Origin: Myxococcales bacterium
GTDB taxonomy: Bacteria; Myxococcota_A; UBA9160; SMWR01
Length of the DNA stretch: 64,000 nucleotides
Reading direction: 5' to 3'
Assembly (NCBI GenBank): GCA_022561775.1
Contig: JADFQO010000007.1
Coordinates: forward strand, 43,050-107,049
Shown here: piece by piece, positions 38,273 to 48,918 of the stretch
Layout of the letters: each line of letters begins with the position of its first letter
Position numbering within the stretch: position 1 is the first letter of the stretch
Position numbers and translations under genes: made by a program
Notes under the pieces: model-generated
What the model was told of the DNA's origin: nothing
The model's database searches: none
What the model saw: the letters and a program-made list of their open reading frames with translations, nothing else

Positions 38273-40006
38273 TCAACAGGCAGCTCCGGTTCCCGGGGCT
38301 GCCTGTTTCGCTTCCTTCGCCCAGGTATCGCGCAGGCCCACGGTTCGGTTGAGGACGAGCGTTCCCGAGCGCTCGCTATCGGGATCGACGCAGAAATAGC
38401 CCATTCGCTCCAGTTGGAAGCAATCGCCGCTTTGCGCGTTCGCGAGGCTGGGTTCGACCCGGCAGCCCGACAGGACTTCGAGCGAGTCGGGATTCAGGGA
38501 ATCGAGAAAATCGCCATCGCCGGCCGACGGATTCTCGTCCTTGAAGAGGCGGTTGTAGAGCCGTACCTCTGCTGGTACGGAGTGATCGGCTGAAACCCAG
38601 TGAAGTGTGCCGCGCACCTTGCGGCCGTCCGCGGGCGCGCCGCCGAGCGACTCGGGATCCCACGTGCAGCGCAGCTCGACGACCTCACCGCTGTTCGGAT
38701 CCTGGATCACATCGACGCAGGTGATCAGGCACGCATAGCGCAGGCGTACCTCGCGGCCGGGCGCGAGGCGGAACCACTTCTTGACCGGCTCTTCCATGAA
38801 GTCGTCGCGCTCGACGTAGACGACTCGCGATAGCGGTAGCTTTCGCGACCCGAAGCTCGGATCGTTTGGGTGAAATGGCGCGTCGAGCTCTTCCACCTGG
38901 TCCTCGGGGAAGTTTTCGATGACGACCTTGAGTGGGCGAAGCACGCCCATCGCGCGTGGCGCCCCGAAGTTGAGCGCGTCGCGCACGAAGTGTTCGAGCA
39001 GGCCCACGTCCACCACGGAATCCCGCTTGGTGATGCCGACTTCGTCGCAGAACTGAAGGATGGCCTGCGGCGGATAGCCGCGCCGTCGGATTCCGCGGAG
39101 GGTCGGCATCCGCGGATCGTCCCAACCGCTCACGTGCCCCTTGTCGACGAGCTGCAACAGCTTGCGCTTGCTGAGCACCGTGTAGTTCAGGTTCAGCCGC
39201 GCGAATTCGGTCTGCTCCGGCGGAGATTCGATCTCGCAGGCTCGGAGAATCCAATCGTAGAGCGGTCGATGATCCTCGAACTCCAGCGAGCACAGCGAGT
39301 GCGTGACACCCTCGATCGCATCCGAAAGGCCGTGGGCGAAATCGTACATCGGATAGATCGGCCACTCGTCGCCGGTGCGGTGGTGGTGGACTCTGCGAAT
39401 CCGATACAGGATCGGGTCTCGGAGGTTCAAGTCCGGCGACTGCATGTCGATCTTCGCGCGCAACACCTGCGCGCCGTCCTCGAGTTTCCCCGCCCGCATC
39501 CGGCGGAAGAGGTCGAGGTTCTCCTCGATCGAGCGCTCGCGGTAGGGGCTGTTGGTGCCCGGCTCATAGAAGTTTCCGCGCAGTTTGCGGATTTCTTTGA
39601 GGCTCGAGCTGTCGACGAACGCGAGGCCCTTCTCGATCAGCAAGATCGCGAAATCGAACAACTGCTGGAAATAATCGGAGGCGAAATAGCAGCGATCACC
39701 CCAGTCGAAACCCAGCCAGCGGATGTCCTCCTGGATCCCATCGACGTACTCGACGTCCTCCGCATCGGGGTTGGTGTCGTCGAAGCGCAGGTTGCAGATG
39801 CCGCCCGGGAACGCCGCCGCCATGCCGAAGTTGAGGTTGATCGAGCTCGCGTGACCGATGTGCAGGTAGCCGTTGGGCTCCGGCGGGAAGCGCGTGACGA
39901 CGCGCCCGCCGTGCTTTTCGTCGCGCACTCCCGCTTCGATCATCTCGCGGATGAAGTGCGAGCGAGCTTCCGCGGGCTTTTCTGCGCTCGAATCGCTCTT
40001 TGCCAT
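38273..40006 (-). CDS. glnS: Glutaminyl-tRNA synthetase
   Basis: [56 protein letters not shown]; start set at [21 protein letters not shown]. Confidence 0.92.
   Translation of the reverse strand: MAKSDSSAEKPAEARSHFIREMIEAGVRDEKHGGRVVTRFPPEPNGYLHIGHASSINLNFGMAAAFPGGICNLRFDDTNPDAEDVEYVDGIQEDIRWLGFDWGDRCYFASDYFQQLFDFAILLIEKGLAFVDSSSLKEIRKLRGNFYEPGTNSPYRERSIEENLDLFRRMRAGKLEDGAQVLRAKIDMQSPDLNLRDPILYRIRRVHHHRTGDEWPIYPMYDFAHGLSDAIEGVTHSLCSLEFEDHRPLYDWILRACEIESPPEQTEFARLNLNYTVLSKRKLLQLVDKGHVSGWDDPRMPTLRGIRRRGYPPQAILQFCDEVGITKRDSVVDVGLLEHFVRDALNFGAPRAMGVLRPLKVVIENFPEDQVEELDAPFHPNDPSFGSRKLPLSRVVYVERDDFMEEPVKKWFRLAPGREVRLRYACLITCVDVIQDPNSGEVVELRCTWDPESLGGAPADGRKVRGTLHWVSADHSVPAEVRLYNRLFKDENPSAGDGDFLDSLNPDSLEVLSGCRVEPSLANAQSGDCFQLERMGYFCVDPDSERSGTLVLNRTVGLRDTWAKEAKQAAPGTGAAC
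38275..38307. terminator. Stem-loop covering the last codons of glnS, in the mtoX/glnS convergent interval
   Basis: AACAGGCAGC-tccggttcccggg-GCTGCCTGTT, perfect 10-bp arms; no long T-tract. Confidence 0.55.
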
Positions 40007-40176
40007 CGACCTCTCCGTGCGGGCGTCCGCGCGGCTGGAGAATAGCGTCGATTCTTCTCCCGAGGCTCCGCTCGACTTCGACACACGGTGCCAGAGCGGC
40101 CTTTGGCCCGTTGCGCGGCTTGGCTCGCCTCGTACACTGATTGTTCGAGACGCCTGGATTCGGAGGGGGACCTGGT

Positions 40177-41457
40177 ATGGCGGATTCACCGAAAGACCGC
40201 GAGGCCGATCGCGATCGGGCCGGGATCGATCGCCGCACCTTCCTCCAGCAGTCCAGCAGAGCAGCACTCGGCCTTGGCGCGTTCGGCGTTGCCTACGCGG
40301 CCCGCGCCGCGAGCGCTCCCGCTGGCGCCCCCACCATCCAGCGCTTCGTGACACTCGGCAAGACCGGGCTCGTCATCTCGGACATCGGATTCGGATCGAG
40401 CGGATGCCCGAGCGCCGACATCGTCCGCCACTGCTACGACCGCGGCATGACCTATTTCGATACCGCCGAGATGTACGGCAGCGAGGGTTGGGGTGATGGT
40501 GAGTTCGTCGAGACCTTCATCGGCGAGGCACTCCACGACAAACGCGACAAGGTGGTCATTACCACCAAATACGTCGCAGAAGCCAAGGACGATCGAAAGC
40601 TGATCATGTCCAAACTCGAGGCGAGCCTGCGGCGCCTGCGCACCGACTACGTCGACATCTTCCTCAACCACGCGGTCAACCATCTCGACCGGCTGAAGAA
40701 TCCCGAGTGGTTCGAGTTCGTGGATCGTGCCAAGCAGCAGGGAAAGATCCGCTTTTCGGGGATGTCCGGACACGGCGGCCAGCTGCAAGAGTGCATCGAA
40801 TACGCGCTCGATCACGACCTGGTAGACGTGATCCTCTCGTCGCACAACTTCGGGTCCGATCCGAAGTTCTACGAGAGGTTTACCAAGAAATTCGACTGGG
40901 TGGCCAACCAGGCGGGAATTCGCCGCCTCTTCGAGAAGGCCCATCAAAAGGGCGTCGGCGTGATTGCGATGAAGACGCAGATGGGCGCGAAACTCAACGA
41001 TCTTTCCGCCTACGAGGCCGAGGGGGCGACCTTCCAGCAGGCCGCGCTGCGCTGGGTTCTGTCGGATCCGAATGTCGACGCCGCGATCATTTCGATGACC
41101 AGCAAGGAGGTTGCGGACAGTTATATCCGCGCTTCGGGAAAGCGCGGTCTGGGGGCGAGTGACGCCCGCGTCCTCGAACACTACGTTCGCAACCACGCTG
41201 CGGACTACTGCCGACCCGGCTGTTCGCGTTGTGAGTCTGCGTGCCCGCTCGGGGTTCCGATTGCCGACGTGCTTCGGCAGCGGATGTACGCGAAGCGCTA
41301 CGGCAACCTGCCGCTGGCGCGGTCTGGCTATCGGGCGCTCGGCGAGAGCGCTTCCGCGTGCCTGAGCTGTAGCGGAAAGCCCTGCGAAAACGCCTGCGCG
41401 TACGGACTGGACATCAGCGCGCTGACGCGGGAAACCGCCGCGCTGCTCGTCGGCTAG
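40177..41457 (+). CDS. Tat-exported aldo/keto reductase with C-terminal Fe-S-type Cys motifs
   Basis: [22 protein letters not shown] core ([25 protein letters not shown]); [13 protein letters not shown] and [13 protein letters not shown]. Confidence 0.85.
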   Translation: MADSPKDREADRDRAGIDRRTFLQQSSRAALGLGAFGVAYAARAASAPAGAPTIQRFVTLGKTGLVISDIGFGSSGCPSADIVRHCYDRGMTYFDTAEMYGSEGWGDGEFVETFIGEALHDKRDKVVITTKYVAEAKDDRKLIMSKLEASLRRLRTDYVDIFLNHAVNHLDRLKNPEWFEFVDRAKQQGKIRFSGMSGHGGQLQECIEYALDHDLVDVILSSHNFGSDPKFYERFTKKFDWVANQAGIRRLFEKAHQKGVGVIAMKTQMGAKLNDLSAYEAEGATFQQAALRWVLSDPNVDAAIISMTSKEVADSYIRASGKRGLGASDARVLEHYVRNHAADYCRPGCSRCESACPLGVPIADVLRQRMYAKRYGNLPLARSGYRALGESASACLSCSGKPCENACAYGLDISALTRETAALLVG

Positions 41458-41471
41458 CGGCGTTCGAGTCC

Positions 41472-42011
41472 GTGAGACTCCAACGGAGCGTTGGGTCTCT
41501 CGCGCTTGCGATCGCAGCGGCCGCACTCAACCCGGTGGACGCAGCGGCGGGCGACTTCCGTCCTTATCGATCCGAAACCGGTCGCTTCAGCGTCGACTTT
41601 CCGGGGGGGCATCCGTCCATCCGCGAGCTGTCTGGATCCAAATTTTCGATCACCGGAAACGATGTCCGCCATACCGTATTTGCAGAAGGGGCCGAGTTTG
41701 TGGTCGAGATCCACGACATTCCGCGCGTCGCCAAACTCCTGCTGACGAGTCACTACATCCTCGAGCGAACCGCCAAGGGCATGCTCGAAGATATCGGCGC
41801 GCGCGAGCTCGATTCTGCGGAGATCTCTTTTCAGGGAGAGCCAGCGCGCGAGGTTGCGTTCGAGATCCCCGATCGGGAGTTCACCGGAAGGCTGTTGCTG
41901 ATTCTGGCAGGGCGCCGACTGTATCTGGTGAGTGCGCGGCATCCCCAATCGATCGACCCCCCAGGCTCCATCGCGCCGTTTCTCGAACGCTTCTCGTTCT
42001 GGCTCGAATGA
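41472..42011 (+). CDS. Secreted protein of unknown function
   Basis: 179 aa; signal peptide; FRPYRSETGRFSVDFPGG. Confidence 0.55.
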   Translation: MRLQRSVGSLALAIAAAALNPVDAAAGDFRPYRSETGRFSVDFPGGHPSIRELSGSKFSITGNDVRHTVFAEGAEFVVEIHDIPRVAKLLLTSHYILERTAKGMLEDIGARELDSAEISFQGEPAREVAFEIPDREFTGRLLLILAGRRLYLVSARHPQSIDPPGSIAPFLERFSFWLE

Positions 42012-42066
42012 TGGCTCCTCCAGTGAAACGATTTTCTGTATCCTGTCATCCCGCAGGGGGTGGGGG

Positions 42067-43413
42067 GTGAAGCTTCTTCGCTTGCTCAAGCGCGAGCTCG
42101 CAGCGGAGGCCCGAAGTTGGGTCGACGAGGGGATCGTCTCCGAAGAACAGGCCAGCCGGATTCTCGACCGCCACGGGGCCCGTCTCCCAGACGGGACGGA
42201 GCGCTCGGTCGGCTACATCGTGCTGCTCTCCCTTGCGGCGCTCTTCGCGGGCCTCTCCATTCTCGTCTTCGTCTCCGCCAACTGGGATGAGATCCCGCGC
42301 GGCGTGCGAATGGGCACGCTCGTGGCGCTCACTCTCGCGTTTCACGCACTCGGTCTGCAGCAGCAGCGCTCCACGAATCCCAAGATCGCGTCGGTCTGGT
42401 TCCTGCTCGGTTGCCTCAGCTACGGGACCTCCATCTTTCTGATCGCGCAGATCTACCACCTCGGCGAGCACCACCCCGACGGCATCTGGTGGTGGGCGGT
42501 CGGGACGCTTCCCTTCGTGATCCTCACCCGGAGCCGCGCCATCACCTGGCTGATGACGGCGGTCGCGCTGACCTGGCTCGGGACCGAGACCATGGAGACC
42601 TTCTTCCCGGTCAGCTGGCCGCTTTTCGCGGCAGTACTCTTCTGGTTCTGCATCTCTCAAAAAGAGAGCCTGCTGCTCTTTCTCACCAGCCTCGTCGCGA
42701 CGACCTTCTGGATCGAGATCCTCTTCGCTCGCTACCTCGGAGAAGATCGCCTGTTCGCGCTCGAAGAGGAACACCTCCCGCTGACCCTCGGACTCTTCGT
42801 ACTCTATTACGCGTTGGGAAAGTGGATGGAGATGCAAGCCGATCGGCCGCGCATTCCCGAATACGGCATGGCGCTGCGCCTCTGGTCGCTGCGCCTCGGC
42901 CTGGTCGTGCTGCTGACTTTTTCGTTTGCAGAAACCTGGGAAGGAGTGATGGAGCTTCAGTACGACAGCGCTGGGCTTGTCTGGGGCTGGCTGGTGTTCG
43001 TCTGCGGCATCACGGGGTATTTCCTCTACCGCATCTGGGTCGAGCGTGGCCCCCGCGCCTGGTGGGACGACGGCCTTTCGGCGCTGGTGTATCTGCTCTT
43101 CTTCGTGCTGATCGTGCTGATCTCGCTCGCGACGACCGAGAAGAACGAGAATCTCGCCGTCGGACTCCAGCTCTTCGGCAACTTCGCGTGCCTGGGAAGC
43201 GGCATCTGGTTGATCCTGCGCGCGCTGCGCGATTCCGTGACCCTCTACTTCTATACCGGAATTGGTGTCATCCTGATCCTCGCGCTGCTGCGCTACGCCG
43301 ATCTGGTCGGTGATTACGTGGGGGGCTCTCTGCTCTTCCTGTTCTTTGCGGGTGTGCTCTTCGGGTCGGCTCGCTTCTGGCGCGCGCACATCCACAAGGG
43401 AGCCTCGTCATGA
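42067..43413 (+). CDS. DUF2157 multi-pass membrane protein
   Basis: LAAEARSWVDEGIVSEEQASRIL N-terminus then many TM segments; GTG start chosen. Confidence 0.8.
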   Translation: MKLLRLLKRELAAEARSWVDEGIVSEEQASRILDRHGARLPDGTERSVGYIVLLSLAALFAGLSILVFVSANWDEIPRGVRMGTLVALTLAFHALGLQQQRSTNPKIASVWFLLGCLSYGTSIFLIAQIYHLGEHHPDGIWWWAVGTLPFVILTRSRAITWLMTAVALTWLGTETMETFFPVSWPLFAAVLFWFCISQKESLLLFLTSLVATTFWIEILFARYLGEDRLFALEEEHLPLTLGLFVLYYALGKWMEMQADRPRIPEYGMALRLWSLRLGLVVLLTFSFAETWEGVMELQYDSAGLVWGWLVFVCGITGYFLYRIWVERGPRAWWDDGLSALVYLLFFVLIVLISLATTEKNENLAVGLQLFGNFACLGSGIWLILRALRDSVTLYFYTGIGVILILALLRYADLVGDYVGGSLLFLFFAGVLFGSARFWRAHIHKGASS

Positions 43414-43940
43414 CCCAGCTGCGCTGGTTGATGGCGGCCATCGCGCTGCAACTCGGCGTCCTCGCGATGGAGTATCTCGGCAGCGTCTGGCCGCTCTGGA
43501 CCGGTGAAGAGGTGCGCCTCGAGATCGCGCCCGTCGATCCGCGAAGCCTGTTCCGCGGCAACTACGCGCGCCTCGCCTACACGGTGGCCAGCGTCGAGTC
43601 GGGGCTGTTCGAGGGCCCGGGAAAACGCCTTCGCAAGGGCGAAGTCGTCTACGTCTTTCTCGAAGAAGGCGAGAACGAGGTCTGGCACGCCACGCGCGTT
43701 CAGCTCGAACCACCGCTGTCGGGTTTGTTCCTGCGAGGGCGCCTGACCCAGACCTGGGCGGGCAATACGGACCCGCTGCGGATCCGCTACGGGATCGAAG
43801 CCTGGTTCGCGCCGAAAGAAAAGGCCCTCGAGATCGAGCGGGCCACCCGCCGTCGTCCGGGAGAAGAAGGGCGCGCCTACGCGATCGTCTCCGTAGCGGG
43901 ATCGGGCCGCGCGGCGCTCGCGCGCCTCGATCTGCCCTGA
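43410..43940 (+). CDS. GDYXXLXY-domain protein
   Basis: PVDPRSLFRGNYARLAYTV; 4-bp overlap with the DUF2157 gene. Confidence 0.8.
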   Translation: MTQLRWLMAAIALQLGVLAMEYLGSVWPLWTGEEVRLEIAPVDPRSLFRGNYARLAYTVASVESGLFEGPGKRLRKGEVVYVFLEEGENEVWHATRVQLEPPLSGLFLRGRLTQTWAGNTDPLRIRYGIEAWFAPKEKALEIERATRRRPGEEGRAYAIVSVAGSGRAALARLDLP

Positions 43941-44023
43941 ATCCGAGCATTGGCTTGGCCGGGATCTCGCTTCCGGCAGCCGAAAGCCGATCGGGCACCC
44001 TCGTGCGGGGAGTCGGGTCGGAT

Positions 44024-45262
44024 TCAGCTGGCCTGAAATTCGCGCGCTTTCGGTAGCGCGATCGCGATCAGCCACGCACCGCACATCAGACCTGCGGCGA
44101 GCACGAACGGACCCGCCTGGTAGAGCGCGTAGAGGGCGCCCGCGGCTGCGGGGCCGAAGACGCGGCCCAGCGATGCGCTCGACTGGAAGGTTCCCATCAC
44201 CGACCCGCGCTCGGCCGGTGCCGCGGTCATCGAAACCAGGCTCAGGATGGGCGGTTGGCCGATGCCACGGCCAATCGCCGAGAGCGCGAGCGGCAGCAGT
44301 GTCCAGCCGACCGTTGGCATGAAGGGAACCGCGAATAGCGAAACCGCCATCAGCGCGAAGCCCCCGAGCGCGAGATTGCGCTCGCCGAAGCGCGCCGCGA
44401 GTGGCCGGATGGCGCCGCCCTGGACGCCGCCCAGCAGCACGGCCATCCCGACCAGGATGAACGCGACGCGCATCGCGTCGAATTGGAATCGATCGATCAT
44501 GAAGTACGCGAAGATCGACTCGAGCTGGGTCACGGCGAGCGAGAAGATCAGATTGATGGTGCAGAGCCGACGCACCTCGGGGTCGCGCAGCACTTCGAGT
44601 CGACCCACGCCGGGATCCCGATTCGCATGGCGATCCGGTTCGACGAGCGCCCAGGACGCGAACGCAAAATTGATCGCGGCCATCGCCGCGGCGAGCAACA
44701 TCGGAATTCCGTAACCGAAGGGCTCGATGTGGGCGGCGAGGGTCGTTCCGAAGAATGCGGAAGCGGGCCAGCTTCCGTCGAGGTTCGGAGCGAGCAGGCC
44801 CCCGAGCGCCGGGCCAAGCACGAAGCCGACCCCGAAGCACGCCCCGACCATTCCCATCCAGCGCGTGCGCTCGTCTTCGCGCGTGACGTCCGTCACGTAA
44901 GCGGTCGCGACACTGATGTTGGCGCCGAAGACGCCGCCGAGGATGCGGCCCGCGAAAAGCCCGAGCAGCGAATCCGAAAGTCCGAGCAACGTGAGAGCGC
45001 CCGCGCTGCCCAGTATCGTGGTCAGCATCACCGGCTTTCGGCCGACGCGATCCGAAAGGCGGCCCCAGATCGGGCTGAAGATGAATTGAAAGGCCGGATA
45101 GGCGGCGAGCAGTAGGCCGAGGGTCGTCGGGCTCGTGCCGAGGCTCTTCGCGTAGTAGGGCAGGATCGGGACCACGATCCCGAAACCGATCAGGTCGATG
45201 ATGATGACCGCAAACAGCACCAGAAGCGATCGCGTCGAATTTTCGGTCGGGGAGTCCGCCAA
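44024..45262 (-). CDS. MFS transporter
   Basis: 412 aa; IWGRLSDRVGRKPVML motif and 12-TM-like pattern. Confidence 0.85.
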   Translation of the reverse strand: MADSPTENSTRSLLVLFAVIIIDLIGFGIVVPILPYYAKSLGTSPTTLGLLLAAYPAFQFIFSPIWGRLSDRVGRKPVMLTTILGSAGALTLLGLSDSLLGLFAGRILGGVFGANISVATAYVTDVTREDERTRWMGMVGACFGVGFVLGPALGGLLAPNLDGSWPASAFFGTTLAAHIEPFGYGIPMLLAAAMAAINFAFASWALVEPDRHANRDPGVGRLEVLRDPEVRRLCTINLIFSLAVTQLESIFAYFMIDRFQFDAMRVAFILVGMAVLLGGVQGGAIRPLAARFGERNLALGGFALMAVSLFAVPFMPTVGWTLLPLALSAIGRGIGQPPILSLVSMTAAPAERGSVMGTFQSSASLGRVFGPAAAGALYALYQAGPFVLAAGLMCGAWLIAIALPKAREFQAS

Positions 45263-45402
45263 GGCGCCGGCACTATAGCGAGTTGGGGAAGGTGAGCTGA
45301 GAGGCGTTTCTCAGCGTTTGCGCTGGCAACGAGAGGTCGCTGCGCAGATCCGATCTCCAGGTGGTAGACTCGCGCGCGAGATCACCGCCAGGAGGTCGAA
45401 TC

Positions 45403-46092
45403 GTGCTCGCACAGCTCTACACGCCCTTCGCGTTTCTCGGAGTCATGTCGTTTTCCGCGGCTTTCTTCATGGGCTTTCGCCATCAGCCCGGCGCGCCCGC
45501 GGCGAACATCCTCTTCAACATCCTGTTGTTCGCGGCGTTCATCTTCGTGCACATCGTGATGACGATGCCAGCCTTCAAGAAGGCGGTCTTCGGCCGCCCG
45601 GAGGGCACGCTCTTCGAGCGTCAGATCTACGTGACGGTCTCGATCGTGACCTGGGTGGGATTGTACTGGCTCCACGAACCGCTTGGTCTGTTCGGATTCA
45701 CCTCACCCGCGTGGCTGCAGTTCATCGGGTACTGCGGGATGATTCTGTCCATCGTCGCGTTCTTCGAGTTCGCGACCTTTGAGAACATCGGCGGTTTGCT
45801 CGGAAAGCCGGGAACGGATTTGTCGCACACCGTCGGTAGCGAGACGCCGATCATGAAGGAAGGGTCCTACGCGAGCATTCGGCATCCGATGTACCGCGCC
45901 GCGTTCTTCATCACGTTTTCGTCGCTGCTCGTCCACCCGACCGCCGCGCAGCTCCTCTTTGCGGTCATGACGTCGGCCGGCTTCCTCGGGTTCATTCCGT
46001 TCGAAGAACACCAGCTCATCAAGGCGCGCGGCGACGAATATCGCGATTACATGCGCGCCACGCCGTATCGCGCGTTCCACGGAATCTGGTGA
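45403..46092 (+). CDS. Isoprenylcysteine carboxyl methyltransferase (ICMT)/NnrU-like membrane protein
   Basis: GSYASIRHPMYRAAFFITF, EEHQLIKARGDEYRDYM; GTG start after aggagg. Confidence 0.65.
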   Translation: MLAQLYTPFAFLGVMSFSAAFFMGFRHQPGAPAANILFNILLFAAFIFVHIVMTMPAFKKAVFGRPEGTLFERQIYVTVSIVTWVGLYWLHEPLGLFGFTSPAWLQFIGYCGMILSIVAFFEFATFENIGGLLGKPGTDLSHTVGSETPIMKEGSYASIRHPMYRAAFFITFSSLLVHPTAAQLLFAVMTSAGFLGFIPFEEHQLIKARGDEYRDYMRATPYRAFHGIW

Positions 46093-46118
46093 TCGAGCGG
46101 GTGGCGCTCCGGCGGTGA

Positions 46119-46985
46119 TCAGGGCGTTTTCAATAGCCGCGCGTGGTGGGCGACGTGGTCTTCCATGAAGGTCGCAATGAAGTAGTAGCTGTGGTCGTAG
46201 CCTTCCTGGATCCGGAGCGTCAGCTTGGCGCCCGCGGCTTCGCAGGCTTTCTGGAACAGCTCCGGCTTGAGTTGTGACTCGAGGAAGTCGTCCGCGGTTC
46301 CCTGATCGATGAGAATTTCCGATTGCCAGCCGCTGTTTCCAATCAGCTCGGTCGCGTCGTAGTCCGCCCACGCCGCGCGATCGCTTCCGAGATAGCCGCC
46401 GAAGGCTTTTTCGCCCCACGGACATTGGCTGGGTGCGACGATCGGTGCGAAAGCCGACACCGAGCGATAGCGCTGCGGGTTGCGGAGCGCGACGACCAGC
46501 GCGCCGTGCCCACCCATCGAGTGGCCGAAGATTCCCTGGCGCGCGGAGTCAGCGGGGAAGTTCGCCGCAATCAGCGCCGGCAGTTCCTCGGTCACGTAAC
46601 TGTACATGCGGTAGTTCCGCGACCAGGGCTCCTCGGTGGCGTCGACGTAGAAGCCGGCTCCAGAGCCGAAGTCGTAGCTCTCGTGCTCACCCGGGAAGTC
46701 GAATCCTCTCGGGCTGGTATCCGGGGCGACGAAGAGCATGCCCTCGCGCGCCGCGAAGCGCTGGGCGCCGGCCTTGACGGTTGCGTTTTCCCAGCTGCAG
46801 GTGAGTCCGGAGAGATAGGTGAGAACGGGGACCGGTTCGTCCGCCGCCTGAGGTGGTGTGAAGACCGCGAAGTCCATCGGACACCCCGTCACCGCTGAAG
46901 TATGCCGGTAGACCCCCTGTACTCCGCCGAATGCGCGCGCTTGACTGATCGTTTCCAACGGTTCCTCCGCTTCTCGCTTCCGCAA
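46119..46985 (-). CDS. fghA: S-formylglutathione hydrolase
   Basis: VLTYLSGLTCSWENATVKAGAQRFA, FVAPDTSPRG, GIFGHSMGGHGALVVALRNP. Confidence 0.9.
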   Translation of the reverse strand: MRKREAEEPLETISQARAFGGVQGVYRHTSAVTGCPMDFAVFTPPQAADEPVPVLTYLSGLTCSWENATVKAGAQRFAAREGMLFVAPDTSPRGFDFPGEHESYDFGSGAGFYVDATEEPWSRNYRMYSYVTEELPALIAANFPADSARQGIFGHSMGGHGALVVALRNPQRYRSVSAFAPIVAPSQCPWGEKAFGGYLGSDRAAWADYDATELIGNSGWQSEILIDQGTADDFLESQLKPELFQKACEAAGAKLTLRIQEGYDHSYYFIATFMEDHVAHHARLLKTP

Positions 46986-47029
46986 ACTCTACGTCATCGC
47001 CACAGCCCGCATCCATAGCGGATCTCCCG

Positions 47030-47323
47030 TCACAGCGCGTACTGAACTGCCGCGCGGTCCTGGAGAATGGGGCGGATGCGTTCTGCGATCAATTTCCGGT
47101 GGGCGTCGTGAGCCGCGTAGATCTGAAAATCAGACGCGTTTTCAAAATCTGCGACGATTGCGAATTGGTAATTTCCCTCGACGATCGCCGCATCGTCGCC
47201 GAATTGGTAGCTGCGGATTTCAGGGATTGCGGCGGGTAACGCTGCGAGCCCCTCGCGGATGGCCTGCTTTTCGATAGCCGTGGTTCCCGGCTTCCAACGC
47301 ATCAAGACCACATGTCTGAGCAC
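47030..47323 (-). CDS. Dabb-family stress-responsive protein
   Basis: 97 aa; MLRHVVLMRWKPGTTAIEKQAIREGLAALPAAIPEIRSYQFGDD. Confidence 0.8.
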   Translation of the reverse strand: MLRHVVLMRWKPGTTAIEKQAIREGLAALPAAIPEIRSYQFGDDAAIVEGNYQFAIVADFENASDFQIYAAHDAHRKLIAERIRPILQDRAAVQYAL

Positions 47324-47490
47324 GGTCGGATCTCCCTCCCTCGAAATTTCGGGCGTGCAGGGATCCTATCACCCAATCAGTCAGGATCCGGCACCCCGGC
47401 GGTTTGGCGATTCAAGCTGCACCTGCGTGAAGGGATCCTGCACTAGAAGGCTCGCAAGAGGGCATCCGCAGGCCCTATTATTTCCGCCTG

Positions 47491-48909
47491 ATGACGGCTT
47501 CCACTTCGGAGCACCTCGAATTTCGCGTACCCGATCCCGCTGCTCGTAGTGCACTCGACGCACTCTGCGCGTCGGTTCGCGCAGCGGGAGGCAGCGCGAG
47601 ACTCGTCGGCGGCTGCGTCCGCGACGCGCTGCTGGGCCTTCCGGCAACCGATCTGGATGTCGAGGTCTACGGAATCGAGTCCACCGCGCTCGTCGAACTA
47701 TTGTCTTCGCAATTCCCGGTCGATCTCGTCGGTGAGTCGTTCGGCGTGATCCGGTTGCGGGATCTTCCTATCGATGTGTCGCTCCCCCGCCGCGAGTCGA
47801 AGCGTGGCCTCGGTCATCGCGGTTTCGAAATCCATTCGGACCCCCAGCTGGATCCGCGGGACGCCGCATCGCGCAGGGACTTCACGATCAACGCCATTGC
47901 TCTCGATCCTCAGAGCGGGCGGGTCTTCGACCCATTCGGCGGGGTCGTGGATCTGGAGAACCGCGTCTTGCGCCACACCACCAAACAATTCGCCGAAGAT
48001 CCCCTGCGCGTCTTGCGCGGCATGCAGTTCGCCGCTCGTTTCGAGCTGCAGCCCGCGCCGCAGACAATCGAACTCTGCCGACACATCGAACCCGAGGGGC
48101 TGGCTCCAGAGCGGATCCTCGGCGAGTGGAAGAAGTTGATCCTCAGGGGAACGCGGCCCTCGCTGGGGCTGGCATTCCTGCGCGATTGCGGTTGGATCCG
48201 CCATTTTCCCGAGCTCGAGGCGCTGATCGGCTGCGAGCAGAACCCGCGCTGGCATCCCGAGGGAGATGTCTGGACCCACACCCTCCACTGCATGGATGTG
48301 TTCGCGAGCGAGCGCATCGGGATCGAGCGCGAGGATTTGATCGTCGGATTCGGAGTGCTGTGCCACGACCTCGGCAAACCGGAGACGACAATCCGGGAGG
48401 AAGATGGTCGCATCACCGCGAAGAATCACGAATCGATCGGAGTCGATTGCACGCGGCGGTTTCTGGGCCGCATGACCAACGAGGAGAAGTGGATCGAGGA
48501 AGTCGTCCCGCTCGTCGCTTGCCACCTGGCTCCGATTCGGCTGTTCGGCGCGAATGTGGCTGACGCTGCGATTCGTCGCCTGGCGCGTCAGGTCGGTCGA
48601 ATCGATCGGCTGGTGCGGGTTTCTCGCGCAGACCAGCGCGGCCGGCCGCCGTTGGTGATCGACCGCTTCGAGGCCGGAGATTGGTTGCTGGAACGCGCCC
48701 GAGAACTGTCCATCGACGACCGGCCCCCGAAGCCCCTGCTGATGGGTCGCCATTTGATCGAACTCGGACTCGAACCGGGGCCCCATTTTGGACCGGTACT
48801 CGAGGAGTGTTTTACGCGCCAGATCGAAGGCGAGTTCGATACGCTCGAGGCAGGCATGGAATGCGCGCGAACGATCATCGCCGAAGCTGCGAAGGCGCCA
48901 ATGAAATAG
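47491..48909 (+). CDS. CCA tRNA nucleotidyltransferase/poly(A) polymerase family with HD domain
   Basis: RLVGGCVRDALLGLPATDLDVEVYG, RRDFTINAIALDP, EDPLRVLRGMQFAARF, FGVLCHDLGKPETT. Confidence 0.9.
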   Translation: MTASTSEHLEFRVPDPAARSALDALCASVRAAGGSARLVGGCVRDALLGLPATDLDVEVYGIESTALVELLSSQFPVDLVGESFGVIRLRDLPIDVSLPRRESKRGLGHRGFEIHSDPQLDPRDAASRRDFTINAIALDPQSGRVFDPFGGVVDLENRVLRHTTKQFAEDPLRVLRGMQFAARFELQPAPQTIELCRHIEPEGLAPERILGEWKKLILRGTRPSLGLAFLRDCGWIRHFPELEALIGCEQNPRWHPEGDVWTHTLHCMDVFASERIGIEREDLIVGFGVLCHDLGKPETTIREEDGRITAKNHESIGVDCTRRFLGRMTNEEKWIEEVVPLVACHLAPIRLFGANVADAAIRRLARQVGRIDRLVRVSRADQRGRPPLVIDRFEAGDWLLERARELSIDDRPPKPLLMGRHLIELGLEPGPHFGPVLEECFTRQIEGEFDTLEAGMECARTIIAEAAKAPMK

Positions 48910-48918
48910 CGTTCGGAT

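Noticed and set aside
42046-43395. 449-aa minus-strand ORF opposite the DUF2157 gene
   Set aside because: Antisense shadow; plus-strand TM pattern and GDYXXLXY partner support the plus strand.
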